From the NCBI GenBank assembly GCA_002293475.1, contig DBDG01000078.1, positions 18,558 through 55,341 on the forward strand: a DNA stretch of 36,784 nt. Reading direction: 5' to 3'. This DNA is from Lachnospiraceae bacterium UBA938 (GTDB lineage: Bacteria > Bacillota > Clostridia > Lachnospirales > Lachnospiraceae). Each line of letters opens with the position of its first letter. Positions within the stretch are counted from its first letter, which is position 1. This document shows positions 22,793-31,384 of the stretch, in pieces. The position numbers were made by a program, and so were the translations under genes. The notes below the pieces were generated by a model. The model was not told where the DNA came from. It saw only the letters and a program-made list of their open reading frames with translations, and searched no databases.

Positions 22793-24015
22793 AATGCATT
22801 CCCGTCTTTCTCTATCCTGATCCGGCTGATCAGGCCATCCAAGGCGGCAGCTTTGACGGCAAAGTCGGCTTCGCTGACCGGGCCGCACAGGAAGGCAAAT
22901 TCCGCTTCGGCCTGCGGAGTTACTACAGTGATGTCTCCGAACAGCTCAGCGGCTCGCCTGCTGATGCCGTCACTGGCGGCAGCCCTGACAAAAAAGCGGC
23001 CGATGCGCCCGTCAATGGGTGCCAGCTGGATATTCTCACTGTCCCAGAAACACATGATGGTTTTCCCCAGATGCCTGGCGCAGTCCACTACATCCGAAAC
23101 GACGGCACTGGCGGTCGGTAGTTTCCCGGCACCGCGTCCGTAATACATGGAATCGCCCAGCATGTTACCATGCACGTAAACAGCATTGAACACATCATGC
23201 ACAAAATAGAGCGGATGATTCTTTCCTATCATAAATGGCGCTACATAAGCATAAAGCCGACCCGATAGGGAAACACTGACAGCCAGCAGCTTGATCGTCA
23301 TATCCATAGACTTGGCATAACGGAAATCAACGGCTGTGATGCCGGTAATCCCCTCGGTATAAATATCTTCGTATCTGACATTCTTGCCGGTCATCAGCGA
23401 GGACAGGATGGCAATCTTGCGGCAGGCATCGTAGCCTTCAACATCGGATTCCGGATTACGTTCCGCAAAACCGTTATCCTGAGCCTCTTTCAGCACGTCA
23501 GCAAAATCAGCGCCTTCAGCTTCCATCTTGGAAAGGATGAAATTGGTCGTGCCGTTCAAGATGCCGACGATACTGTCGATTTTCTCCGCGGTCAAGGAAT
23601 AATTCAAGGGCCTGATGATCGGGATGCCGCCCCCGACACTGGCCTCGAAAAGATAATTGCATTTATTCTCCGTAGCAATACGGATCAATTCCGGTCCGTG
23701 CGTGGCTACCAGCTCTTTATTGGATGTGCAGACACTTTTACCTTTTAAAAGAGCCTGTTTGGTAAAATCATATGCCGGCCGGATACCGCCCATGGTCTCG
23801 CAAATAATCCTTATCTCAGGATCTTCCATGATGATGCTTATATCATGAATGACCCTGTCTTCATATGGATCACCGGGAAAATCACGCAGATCTAAGATGT
23901 ATTTGACATATAGCTCCTCACCCGCTTTTTTGCTGATTTCTTCATTATTCCGGCCGATCACCTCGACCACGCCGCTTCCTACCGTGCCGTATCCGATTAC
24001 TGCTATCTGTATCAT
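22789..24015 (-). CDS. hom: Homoserine dehydrogenase
   Basis: 408 residues. It reduces aspartate semialdehyde to homoserine with NAD(P)H. The Rossmann motif GYGTVGSGVVEVI is at the N-terminus. The catalytic domain has GGGIPIIRPL near residue 127 and GILNGTTNFILS, then NPESDVEGYDACRK near residue 190. The C-terminal 70 residues look like a degenerate ACT domain (RFFVRAAASD start, without the usual PGVL turn), so feedback control may be altered. GGGAGG lies before the ATG. The stop overlaps the apgM start as ATGA. A separate ACT protein is encoded 72 bp upstream in the same operon. Confidence 0.95.
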   Translation of the reverse strand: MIQIAVIGYGTVGSGVVEVIGRNNEEISKKAGEELYVKYILDLRDFPGDPYEDRVIHDISIIMEDPEIRIICETMGGIRPAYDFTKQALLKGKSVCTSNKELVATHGPELIRIATENKCNYLFEASVGGGIPIIRPLNYSLTAEKIDSIVGILNGTTNFILSKMEAEGADFADVLKEAQDNGFAERNPESDVEGYDACRKIAILSSLMTGKNVRYEDIYTEGITGITAVDFRYAKSMDMTIKLLAVSVSLSGRLYAYVAPFMIGKNHPLYFVHDVFNAVYVHGNMLGDSMYYGRGAGKLPTASAVVSDVVDCARHLGKTIMCFWDSENIQLAPIDGRIGRFFVRAAASDGISRRAAELFGDITVVTPQAEAEFAFLCGPVSEADFAVKAAALDGLISRIRIEKDGNAL

Positions 24016-24087
24016 GTTTTCCTCCCATTATTGTGCTTTATTATTCTTATCTAATCTACTCTAATCTAATACTAACTCCTAACCACG

Positions 24088-24528
24088 CTATTCTTTCGCC
24101 AATATGCTGACATTGCGGACACCGCGCCGACTTTCCATTATTTCGATCATCCGGGAGATATCGCCGGTATCCGGCAACACCTGAACGCTGAGGGTCAGGG
24201 ATGCAACCCCATTGATGGGGATGCTCTGGTGGATGGTGAGGATATTGGCCTGATATTCGGCGATAATCTTCAGAACATCGGAAAGCAGCCCGGGCTCATC
24301 ATCCATCTGGAACGCTAGGGTAATCGTCGTTCCCTGCGCGTTATCATGAAACTGGAAAATATCGTCCTTATACTTGTAAAATGAACTGCGGCTTATGCCC
24401 AGCTGATCGGCCGCTTCATTGACGGAGCGAACCCGCCCGGTTTCCAGCAGCTTTTTCGCTTCCAATACTTTCAGTAATACTTCCGGTACAGCCCGCTTCT
24501 TTACGACATAGTAAGCTGATTCTTCCAT
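24088..24528 (-). CDS. ACT-domain protein with HTH-like N-terminus (UPF0735/PheB family)
   Basis: 146 residues. The N-terminal part resembles a helix-turn-helix (VNEAADQLGISRSSFYKYKD, about residues 35-54). A single ACT domain follows at about 65-146 (TITLAFQMDDEPGLLSDVLK, with the usual PGLL turn). The family includes Bacillus PheB and is thought to bind amino acids; regulation of transcription is possible but unproven. The chosen ATG has GGAGG five bases upstream; an upstream TTG in frame is unlikely. It is the first gene of a transcription unit ending in hom, apgM and lysC, so control of threonine or lysine synthesis is a reasonable inference. Confidence 0.85.
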   Translation of the reverse strand: MEESAYYVVKKRAVPEVLLKVLEAKKLLETGRVRSVNEAADQLGISRSSFYKYKDDIFQFHDNAQGTTITLAFQMDDEPGLLSDVLKIIAEYQANILTIHQSIPINGVASLTLSVQVLPDTGDISRMIEIMESRRGVRNVSILAKE

Positions 24529-24612
24529 ATGTTCCTCCGGTTTCAATTGGTCTGATGTGCTTTGCTTTGGTCTTGTCTATCATCGACGGACATTTGTCTG
24601 TATACGAAAGAT

Positions 24613-24641
24613 ATTTTAGCACAAAAGATATTAATTTGCAA
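24613..24641 (-). promoter_or_regulatory. Sigma-A promoter for the ACT-hom-apgM-lysC operon
   Basis: On the minus strand, -35 TTGCAA (24636-24641), a 17-bp spacer and -10 TAAAAT (24613-24618) with a TGC extension. It starts right after the dapL stop codon. The leader of about 80 nt shows no lysine riboswitch or T-box features. Confidence 0.7.
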
Positions 24642-24642
24642 G

Positions 24643-25857
24643 TCACAGTTTTTTAATCCGTTCCACCGCTTCCACCGTATTCTCATAACTGCCGAAAGCC
24701 GTCAGGCGAAAATACTTTTCACCGCTGGGACCGAAGCCGGAACCGGGCGTTCCCACCACGCCGGCATGCTCCAGAAGATAGTCGAAACATTCCCAGCTAG
24801 ACATATTATCCGGGGTCTTCATCCAGATATAAGGCGCGTTGATGCCTCCCGATACGCTGTAGCCGGCACTTTTCAGCCCTGCATAGATGACCCGGGCATT
24901 ATTCATATAATAGCCGACCTGATCATTCAGCTGTACCCGGCCGGCTTCGGAATAAACCGCTTCGCCGGCACGCTGGATGATGTAGGGGGCACCGTTGTAT
25001 TTGGTGCCGTGCCTTCTGGCCCACAGGGAATGAAGCGGAACCTCTCCCGCCTTTAAGTCCTTGGGAACCACGGTGAATCCTAGACGCATACCGGTAAATC
25101 CGGCATTTTTGGAAAATGAGCGTATCTCAATGGCACAGGTCCTTGCTCCTGGGCATTCGTATATTGAATGGGGGACATCGTCTTCCGATATATAGGCTTC
25201 ATATGCCGCGTCATAGATGATGACCGCGCCCGACCGGTTGGCGTAATCCACCCATTCCGTAAGCTGTCTCCTACTAAGGGTTGCACCGGTAGGATTGTTC
25301 GGGTAGCACAGGTAGATGATGTCCGGTGTCTGGTCCGGAAACTGCGGGGCAAAATGATTCTCTTGCGTACATGGCATATAGATTACCTCGCTCCAGGTCT
25401 CGCTGAAACTGTCGTAATTCCCGGTCCGGCCTGCCATCACGTTGGTATCTACATAAACCGGATACACCGGATCGCACACCGCGATCTTATTGTGCGGTCC
25501 GAATATTTCCTGGATATTGCCCGAATCGCCTTTGGCGCCATCGGAAATAAATATCTCATCGGCGCTGATCTCACAGCCACGCTGCCGATAGTCATGTTCT
25601 GCGATAGTATCACGCAAGAATTTGTAGCCCAGATCAGGGCCATATCCTTTGAAGGTCTCCTGGCGGCCCATCTCATCTACTGCTTTATGTAAGGCTTCGA
25701 TGATTGCCGGAACCAGTGGCTGGGTCACATCGCCGATGCCAAGCCGGATGATCCGCTGCTCCGGATGGGAGGCCGCATAAGTATTTACTTTATTGGCGAT
25801 GGCAGAAAAAAGGTAGCTGCCCGGGAGTTTTAGATAATTGTCGTTTATCTGATACAT
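24643..25857 (-). CDS. dapL: LL-diaminopimelate aminotransferase
   Basis: 404 residues, class I/II PLP-dependent aminotransferase. It converts tetrahydrodipicolinate directly to LL-diaminopimelate, bypassing the acylated intermediates. DapL-type features are the N-terminal YLKLPGSYLFSAI, the segment RLGIGDVTQPL, FKGYGPDLGYKFLR, and the loop FISDGAKGDSGNIQ. The PLP lysine is in SFSKNAGFTGMRLGF. AAAGGAG precedes the ATG. It follows dapF by 19 bp, the expected next step, so both are co-transcribed. Confidence 0.96.
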   Translation of the reverse strand: MYQINDNYLKLPGSYLFSAIANKVNTYAASHPEQRIIRLGIGDVTQPLVPAIIEALHKAVDEMGRQETFKGYGPDLGYKFLRDTIAEHDYRQRGCEISADEIFISDGAKGDSGNIQEIFGPHNKIAVCDPVYPVYVDTNVMAGRTGNYDSFSETWSEVIYMPCTQENHFAPQFPDQTPDIIYLCYPNNPTGATLSRRQLTEWVDYANRSGAVIIYDAAYEAYISEDDVPHSIYECPGARTCAIEIRSFSKNAGFTGMRLGFTVVPKDLKAGEVPLHSLWARRHGTKYNGAPYIIQRAGEAVYSEAGRVQLNDQVGYYMNNARVIYAGLKSAGYSVSGGINAPYIWMKTPDNMSSWECFDYLLEHAGVVGTPGSGFGPSGEKYFRLTAFGSYENTVEAVERIKKL

Positions 25858-25876
25858 GATTTACTCCTTTGCTTCA

Positions 25877-26740
25877 CTAAAGTATTGGGATGGGGATCTT
25901 GATTTCTCCTTTGAACACGGTCACAGCCGGTCCGGTCAGAATAAGCCGGTCTTCCTCGCGTATCCAGCGGACGGCCACTTCACCGCCCCGGAGCCGGACT
26001 GTCACTTCTTCATCCGTCAGGCCGTGTCCGATGCAAGCCGCGACCGCGGCACAGCTGCCGGTACCACAGGCTAGGGTTTCCCCGCTGCCCCTTTCCCATA
26101 CCCGCATCTGGATGGTCTGCCGGTCAATGACCTTGATGAATTCCGTGTTGATTCGCTCGGGAAACCATTCATGGTTTTCCAATGCCGGCCCCAGCCGGGG
26201 AAGATCCAGGCTGTCCAGCTTTGTCGCGGCCGGCATCACGATAACCGCGTGCGGATTACCCATGGAGACATAGGTCATTGGATAGGCTTTCCCGCCGGCC
26301 ACGATGGTTTCATAGTCCGACGGCGGCTTAGGGGTCAGCTCCTTAGTGTCCGCAGTACGGAAACGGGGACTGCCCATATCGACCTTAACAGATACCACCT
26401 GCCGGCCATCGGTCGCCATCTCCAGATATTTGACCTTGCCACAGCTTTCCACCGTAATAGCGGTTTTGCCGCTCAGGCCTTCATCATATATATATTTTCC
26501 CACGCAGCGGATGCCGTTTCCACACATTTCGGCGCGGGAACCGTCGGCATTGTACATTTCCATCTGGAAATCAGCTGTCTGGGACGGGTTGACGAATATC
26601 ACGCCGTCGCTGCCGATACCAAAATGCCGGTCGCTCAAGCTGACTGCCAGTTTTTGTTTTTCTTCCGGGGGGATTTTTACTTCAAATCCGTTAATATAGA
26701 TATAATCATTGCCGCAGCCATGCATCTTGGTAAATCGCAT
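25877..26740 (-). CDS. dapF: Diaminopimelate epimerase
   Basis: 287 residues. It interconverts LL- and meso-diaminopimelate, the cell-wall and lysine precursor. Both catalytic cysteines are visible: one in EMCGNGIRCVGKY (near residue 73) and the other in ETLACGTGSCAA (near residue 223). The N-terminal signature is MHGCGNDYIYI. GGAAG lies before the ATG. It is the first gene of the dapF-dapL unit, with a divergent plus-strand gene 146 bp away; the intergenic space has AT-rich stretches suited to promoters in both directions, but none that I would assign with confidence. Confidence 0.96.
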   Translation of the reverse strand: MRFTKMHGCGNDYIYINGFEVKIPPEEKQKLAVSLSDRHFGIGSDGVIFVNPSQTADFQMEMYNADGSRAEMCGNGIRCVGKYIYDEGLSGKTAITVESCGKVKYLEMATDGRQVVSVKVDMGSPRFRTADTKELTPKPPSDYETIVAGGKAYPMTYVSMGNPHAVIVMPAATKLDSLDLPRLGPALENHEWFPERINTEFIKVIDRQTIQMRVWERGSGETLACGTGSCAAVAACIGHGLTDEEVTVRLRGGEVAVRWIREEDRLILTGPAVTVFKGEIKIPIPIL

Positions 26741-26886
26741 TTGTCTACTTCCTTTCCATGCCCTTCTTTTATTTCCAAAATAAATACTACCACAGTGTAA
26801 CTGAAAAAGAAAGACAGCGACATTAATTCTCTTATGCCTTGTATAAAATGCTTTTGTTTTAGGAATACTTAAGGCGGCACATTAAT

Positions 26887-27399
26887 ATGATAGTAAAAAG
26901 AATGAATCGGGGATATGTCATGAAATCAAAAACCAAAATTGTTGTACTTCATCTGAAGGAATTGATATATACGGGTATTTTTGCCGTGTTAGGAATCTTA
27001 TTCATAGTCTTGCTGATCATCATGTTCCTGCCTGATAAAAAAGAAGCCTCCAGAACCGGAGCGACGCCCTCCGTCACCTATGTACCCGGGATTTATACCA
27101 CTTCCCTGTTGCTCAATGACAATGTCCTGGATATCCAGGTCACCGTAGATGAGTACCGTATCAATGACGTTTCCATCGTTAACCTTGATGAAGCGGTCGC
27201 CACGATGTTTCCGCTGATCGAGCCGGCTTTTGAAACCCTGTCTATGCAAATATGTGAGCAGCAGTCAACCGACAACATCACCTATTCCAATGACAACAAA
27301 TATACCTCCATGGTCCTGCTGAATGCCATCAAAGCTTCCCTGGAAAAAGCTATGATACCGGCCACCAATACCGCGTCAGCAACAGAAGCGCTGGACTGA
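26887..27399 (+). CDS. Membrane-anchored protein with degenerate FMN-binding-like domain
   Basis: 170 residues. A basic N-terminus is followed by one transmembrane helix at about residues 30-52 and an extracellular domain of about 110 residues. That domain begins PGIYTTSLLLNDNVLDIQVT and ends near NKYTSMVLLNAIKASLEKA. This spacing resembles the small FMN_bind fold, in which flavin is joined to a Thr in SGATxTS, but the SGAT motif is replaced by DNKYTS, so covalent flavin seems unlikely. I rate the fold as plausible only. The start is uncertain: ATG codons at residues 1, 6 and 12 are possible, with GGGGAT shortly before the third. Confidence 0.6.
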   Translation: MIVKRMNRGYVMKSKTKIVVLHLKELIYTGIFAVLGILFIVLLIIMFLPDKKEASRTGATPSVTYVPGIYTTSLLLNDNVLDIQVTVDEYRINDVSIVNLDEAVATMFPLIEPAFETLSMQICEQQSTDNITYSNDNKYTSMVLLNAIKASLEKAMIPATNTASATEALD

Positions 27400-27475
27400 T
27401 ATTAAAAGGCGGAAGCACTTAGCAGATATTCAGCAGCACAATTGACCGATACATAACCAAGCATGGCAATATGGT

Positions 27476-27506
27476 AATAAGGAAGAGCTCTTGGCCCTTC
27501 CTTATT
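27476..27506. terminator. Terminator between convergent genes
   Basis: AATAAGGAAG pairs with CTTCCTTATT over 10 bp around an 11-nt loop. On the plus strand the stem merges into TTATTTTG, so it fits the end of the 26887 gene. The minus-strand side has fewer T residues, so it is weaker for the histidine kinase gene. Confidence 0.65.
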
Positions 27507-27530
27507 TTGATACCAGTGTCAACGTCAGAT

Positions 27531-28832
27531 TTATACGGGAAATGGTATGATGATCCGGAAAACAAATTCCGACCCTTCGTAACCATACTTACATTCGCCG
27601 TCATATTTTTGCACCGATTTCTTTATATTGGCGATGCCGAACCCATGATCCTTCGTATTCTCTTTGGTAGACTGGAAGCTTCCGTCATTTGACGGCTCAA
27701 CATGATTGCTCATCCGGATGACCAGGAAACGGTTCTGCGGCCTGACTTTCAGGGTAATCTTCTTATTGATGTCTTGGCGGCTGATCTTAACGCTCGCCTC
27801 GATCGCATTGTCAAATAGATTACCGAAGATCGTGCTGATATCCAAGAGTTCCAGAAAGTCCCCAGTTCGCATGTCAACATCCATCTGTAATTCTATGTCC
27901 TCTTGCCTGATCTTTTTCATCTTTTCTTTGATGATAATGTCAACCATCTCATTGCCGGTATTATAAAAGCCCTCGAAAGCGGATATTTTATGGGAAAGCT
28001 TGCTGATAGCCTCGTTGGCCTGTTCGGTCTGGCCAAGGTTGGATTCCAGCAGGATCAGGTGGTTCTTAAAGTCATGGTAGATTTCCCTGATTTTCTCCTC
28101 TTCCACCAGTTTTTCCTGATAGTACATATTCTTGAGCCGCAGCTCGTATAATGACTGCTCACTCTTATATTCCGCCTCTTTCATTTGCATATAACGGCTT
28201 ATTAAGCCGGTGTTAAGAAGCAGCGCCAGCGAAAGGATAAGCGAACCGATAAATAATACGGCCGCCAAGGTCTGGTTTTCCATATGATAAAAATTATAGC
28301 AGACGCCGACTAGGATCAGCGCGGAAGACAGCCCCGAAAGCAGAAAAGAATAGATATCCCGGAACCGGAACTCCCGCCGCTTCCGCAATGAATACTCCAC
28401 TAGGACAATCATAATGAAAGTTATAACCTTCATCAGGATCAGGATTTCCAAGCTGGTCAGCTCTTTATTGGCCATCACCACCGCATTGGTATTCTGGCTT
28501 ATAAAATACCATACCCCCATTCCGATGGCTTCCCCCGCTATTAAGGCGATAATAAATATTATAGAATAAAATAGCATAGATAGTTTAGTGGCCTGATAAA
28601 AATAGCTGCCGCCGGGGATCAGGATCACCAGTATCAGCAGCACTTTTATATGAGCCGGCGTGCCGATTTCCGTAAGCAGGAAAATAAATACAACATATAT
28701 GATGTATAGCCAGGCGGGTCTTCGCCTCGTTCGCTCCCACTTTGGAAGATCTTTCAGGAGATAATAAATACAATAAGCTTCAACTCCGGTTACAGCGATG
28801 TCAGCGGCATAATAAATCATGGTAGCACTCAT
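27531..28832 (-). CDS. GHKL-family sensor histidine kinase (AgrC-like)
   Basis: 433 residues. The N-terminal half has about six transmembrane helices (residues 8-210) and no large extracellular loop, as in AgrC-type peptide sensors. A coiled coil follows, then the H-box YHDFKNHLI with the phospho-accepting histidine, the N-box GNLFDNAIEASVK and the G-box DHGFGIANIKKSV of a GHKL ATPase. The start codon overlaps the stop of the LytTR regulator as ATGA, so the two are a cognate, co-translated pair. The signal is unknown; no propeptide or AgrB-like gene is seen nearby. Confidence 0.9.
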   Translation of the reverse strand: MSATMIYYAADIAVTGVEAYCIYYLLKDLPKWERTRRRPAWLYIIYVVFIFLLTEIGTPAHIKVLLILVILIPGGSYFYQATKLSMLFYSIIFIIALIAGEAIGMGVWYFISQNTNAVVMANKELTSLEILILMKVITFIMIVLVEYSLRKRREFRFRDIYSFLLSGLSSALILVGVCYNFYHMENQTLAAVLFIGSLILSLALLLNTGLISRYMQMKEAEYKSEQSLYELRLKNMYYQEKLVEEEKIREIYHDFKNHLILLESNLGQTEQANEAISKLSHKISAFEGFYNTGNEMVDIIIKEKMKKIRQEDIELQMDVDMRTGDFLELLDISTIFGNLFDNAIEASVKISRQDINKKITLKVRPQNRFLVIRMSNHVEPSNDGSFQSTKENTKDHGFGIANIKKSVQKYDGECKYGYEGSEFVFRIIIPFPV

Positions 28833-29539
28833 AGACGATCCCCCCAGTAAGCCGCCAGATCCTCCATGAACTTCTTTTTCTTCTGCTTGCTAATAGGAAT
28901 ACATTCACCCGATGTCAGCTTCATTTCCAGTTTTTCCACTGCCTCGACATAAAAAAGGTTAACCAAAAAGCCGGAATGGCTCCGGGAAAAACCGTAGCTT
29001 AAAAGCTCTGATTCCACGTCACGCATTTTCTTATAACAAATAATATCGTCATGGTCAGTATGGATCAACAGATTTCGGTTATAAGTCTCGATATATCTTA
29101 AGGACTTGACCCTGATCCGGTAATCCCCATTATCATTGTGAATCGCCCAGAATACTTCGTCCCGTTTTTTAATGCTATCAAGCCATCGATCCAGTTCTCC
29201 TTTTACCTTTTCATACTTGACTGGCTTGATTAAATAGCTAAAAGCCTTAACAGCATAGCCATTCACGGCATGCTCGATCAGGGACGTCAGAAATATAATA
29301 TCGACGTCTTCATCCTTTTTCCTGATTTCCTCTGCCGCCTTCATGCCGTTCAGTCCTGGCATCCGCACATCAAGAAAAATCAAGTTTATTCTTTCCTTCC
29401 GGTATTCCAGCAGCTGATAGCCGTCATTAAATCTTATGATCCGGAACTGTTCCCCCGCCTCCTCCGCATAGCGGTTCAGCGCTTTTTCCAGCCAGTCCAG
29501 AAAATCCCTCATATCATCGCATATGGCAATTGTGTACAT
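28829..29539 (-). CDS. LytTR-family response regulator
   Basis: 236 residues. The receiver domain has the acidic pair in CDD near residue 8, the phospho-accepting aspartate in LIFLDVRMPG and the lysine in SYLIKPVKY. The C-terminal LytTR DNA-binding domain spans about residues 135-236 (YRIRVKSLRYIETYNRNLLI, then FSRSHSGFLVNLFYVEAVEK). Such regulators bind pairs of short direct repeats; none was identified near this gene. The ATG at 29537-29539 is chosen for the AAAGG nine bases upstream; the frame opens earlier, at 29569. Confidence 0.92.
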   Translation of the reverse strand: MYTIAICDDMRDFLDWLEKALNRYAEEAGEQFRIIRFNDGYQLLEYRKERINLIFLDVRMPGLNGMKAAEEIRKKDEDVDIIFLTSLIEHAVNGYAVKAFSYLIKPVKYEKVKGELDRWLDSIKKRDEVFWAIHNDNGDYRIRVKSLRYIETYNRNLLIHTDHDDIICYKKMRDVESELLSYGFSRSHSGFLVNLFYVEAVEKLEMKLTSGECIPISKQKKKKFMEDLAAYWGDRL

Positions 29540-29578
29540 GTTCAGATACCTTTTAAACCCCGACATCATATTATTTAT

Positions 29579-30472
29579 TCATCTTAATGCTTTGCCGTAT
29601 AATTGCTCCAATTCCCCTACCGTAAAGTGGTAAGCGGTGTTGCAGAAATGACATTTCACCTCAATGGTCTTGTTTTCACGGATCATGTCTTCAAGTTCAT
29701 TTTTTCCGGTGCTGATGAGTACCTTTTCTACCCGTTCTTTGTCACAGCTGCAATAGAACAAAGGCTGACTTTCCTCGGTGACGACCGGATCCAGGTCTGA
29801 CAAAAGCTGCCTTAGCAGATACTCAGGATCGGCCTCCTGTTCCAAGATGTTGGTGACCGACGGCAGACCAGCAAACCGGTCATGCAAATTGTTTTCCAGC
29901 TTACGGATAACGGCGTCCTCGGCAAAGGGCATGACCTGGATGATAAAGCCACCAGCACATTTGACCGTGTTGTCGCGTTCCATCAGCACACCTAGGCCGA
30001 CCGCGGAAGGCACCTGTTCCGAAGCCGCGAAATAGTAGGTCAGATCCTCGGCAATCTCGCCCGTCTTCAGCTCCGTCCGGCCGGAATAGGGTTCCTTGAG
30101 TCCCATATCCTTGATAACCTGAAGCCAGCCATGGCCGACCGCGCCGCCGACATCCAGCTTTCCGGCCTTACTGGGCGGAAGCATGACCTGCGGAACATCG
30201 GCATAGCCCTTGACCCGGCAGCGGCTGTCGGCGGTCACAGTAAGCCCGCCGATCGGCCCGTCTCCCTTTATCTGTAGGGTCAGTAGATCTTTTTCTCCCT
30301 TAAGCCCCATCCCCATCATCGCTCCCGCCGTCAGCAGGCGACCCAGGGCCGCCGCAGCGACCGGGCTCAGCCCATGGATTTGTCTTGCCGTTTCGGCCAA
30401 CTCCCTAGCGTTAGCGCAAAATACCCTTAACTGCGCATCCGCGGCGGTAGCTCTTATTATTCTATCTGCCAT
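29579..30472 (-). CDS. hslO: Redox-regulated chaperone Hsp33
   Basis: 297 residues. Hsp33 is a holdase that is switched on when its zinc cysteines are oxidised and the protein unfolds. The C-terminal CxC (FYCSCDKERV) and CxxC (VKCHFCNTAYH) pairs that bind zinc are intact. The N-terminal domain has the family segments MGLKGEKDLLTLQIKGDGP and KDMGLKEPYSG. It may belong with the rubrerythrin operon in oxidative defence of the cell, though not in the same transcript. It follows the methyltransferase gene by 39 bp. Confidence 0.95.
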   Translation of the reverse strand: MADRIIRATAADAQLRVFCANARELAETARQIHGLSPVAAAALGRLLTAGAMMGMGLKGEKDLLTLQIKGDGPIGGLTVTADSRCRVKGYADVPQVMLPPSKAGKLDVGGAVGHGWLQVIKDMGLKEPYSGRTELKTGEIAEDLTYYFAASEQVPSAVGLGVLMERDNTVKCAGGFIIQVMPFAEDAVIRKLENNLHDRFAGLPSVTNILEQEADPEYLLRQLLSDLDPVVTEESQPLFYCSCDKERVEKVLISTGKNELEDMIRENKTIEVKCHFCNTAYHFTVGELEQLYGKALR

Positions 30473-30511
30473 GTGTACAAACCTCGTCTTTCCCGCCCTG
30501 TATCGTACTCT

Positions 30512-31306
30512 TTATTCTAGTGCTACTTTCACACCTTCCCGCGCAATCACAAAAATACGCTCGCTTTCCTCACCGGCCTCGCCGCCGGTACTGCTGTCAT
30601 AAGCCGCAATAAATTCCATTCCAGCCTGCCACAACAGCCCTTTCATCTGTTCCAGCGTATATCCCCGCTGATAATGGGTCTCTTGAAAGCAGCGATAGCG
30701 GCCGTCGTCTTCTTTCACGAAAAAGGTCAGCTCATATTCATTGACCTTTCTGTCTTCGTCATAAAAATTGTCCCAGATAAAACTGCACTCCTCACGGTTT
30801 TCCGCTATCGTGGTATCGCCAATTATCTCCTTGTATTTATAGACTGTGTTAAAATCAAAGATAAAGAGGCCACCGGCATAAAGATAATTATTTATCAGCC
30901 GGAAAACATAGGCTACTTCCTGTTCCGTCAACAGATAGTTCAATGAGTCGCAGATACAGATTACTGTGCCCACAGTGCTGTACAGCTCCATTTCCTGCAT
31001 TCTCTGGCACAGGTAAAGGATCCGGCTTTCCGAAACCGCCTTCTTACTCATGGCGACGGTCAGCATCTCGGCTGAACTGTCGATCCCGATACAGTCATAG
31101 CCCATGTCTTCGAGCATCCCAGTCAGCGTACCGGTTCCGCAGCCTAAGTCAAGTACCAGATTGGCCTCCGTCTCCGCGCCGTGTTTCACGGAAATGCCAT
31201 GCTCCTTGATCCAGCCGTCGATCATCTGGCTCCACTCCTCATAAGGTACCTCTGCCATTACGATATCATAAATCTCCGCAAATTCCTCGTACATTCCGTC
31301 AGCCAA
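30512..31306 (-). CDS. SAM-dependent class I methyltransferase
   Basis: About 264 residues. The SAM-binding glycine loop VLDLGCGTGTL lies near residues 50-60, with the acidic ribose-binding residue in IGIDSSAEML. CICDSLNYL matches motif post-II. The substrate is unknown. The N-terminal segment MYEEFAEIYDIVMAEVPYEEW is typical of a subgroup common in Firmicutes. The best ribosome binding site (GGAGG) lies seven bases before a TTG at 31304-31306, so I choose that unusual start; alternatives are the ATG at 31291 or the one at 31339. It lies between hisC and hslO on the same strand. Confidence 0.85.
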   Translation of the reverse strand: MADGMYEEFAEIYDIVMAEVPYEEWSQMIDGWIKEHGISVKHGAETEANLVLDLGCGTGTLTGMLEDMGYDCIGIDSSAEMLTVAMSKKAVSESRILYLCQRMQEMELYSTVGTVICICDSLNYLLTEQEVAYVFRLINNYLYAGGLFIFDFNTVYKYKEIIGDTTIAENREECSFIWDNFYDEDRKVNEYELTFFVKEDDGRYRCFQETHYQRGYTLEQMKGLLWQAGMEFIAAYDSSTGGEAGEESERIFVIAREGVKVALE

Positions 31307-31384
31307 TTTCTTTCCTCCATTGTTCAGGCCAGTCTCCATATAGCCTTCCCATCCCCATTGTTACATAACATGCCGTCAGTCAAG

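Noticed and set aside
24529..24612. Lysine riboswitch or T-box in the leader of the ACT-hom-apgM-lysC operon
   Set aside because: The leader is only about 80 nt and shows neither a T-box sequence nor the multi-helix core of a lysine riboswitch.
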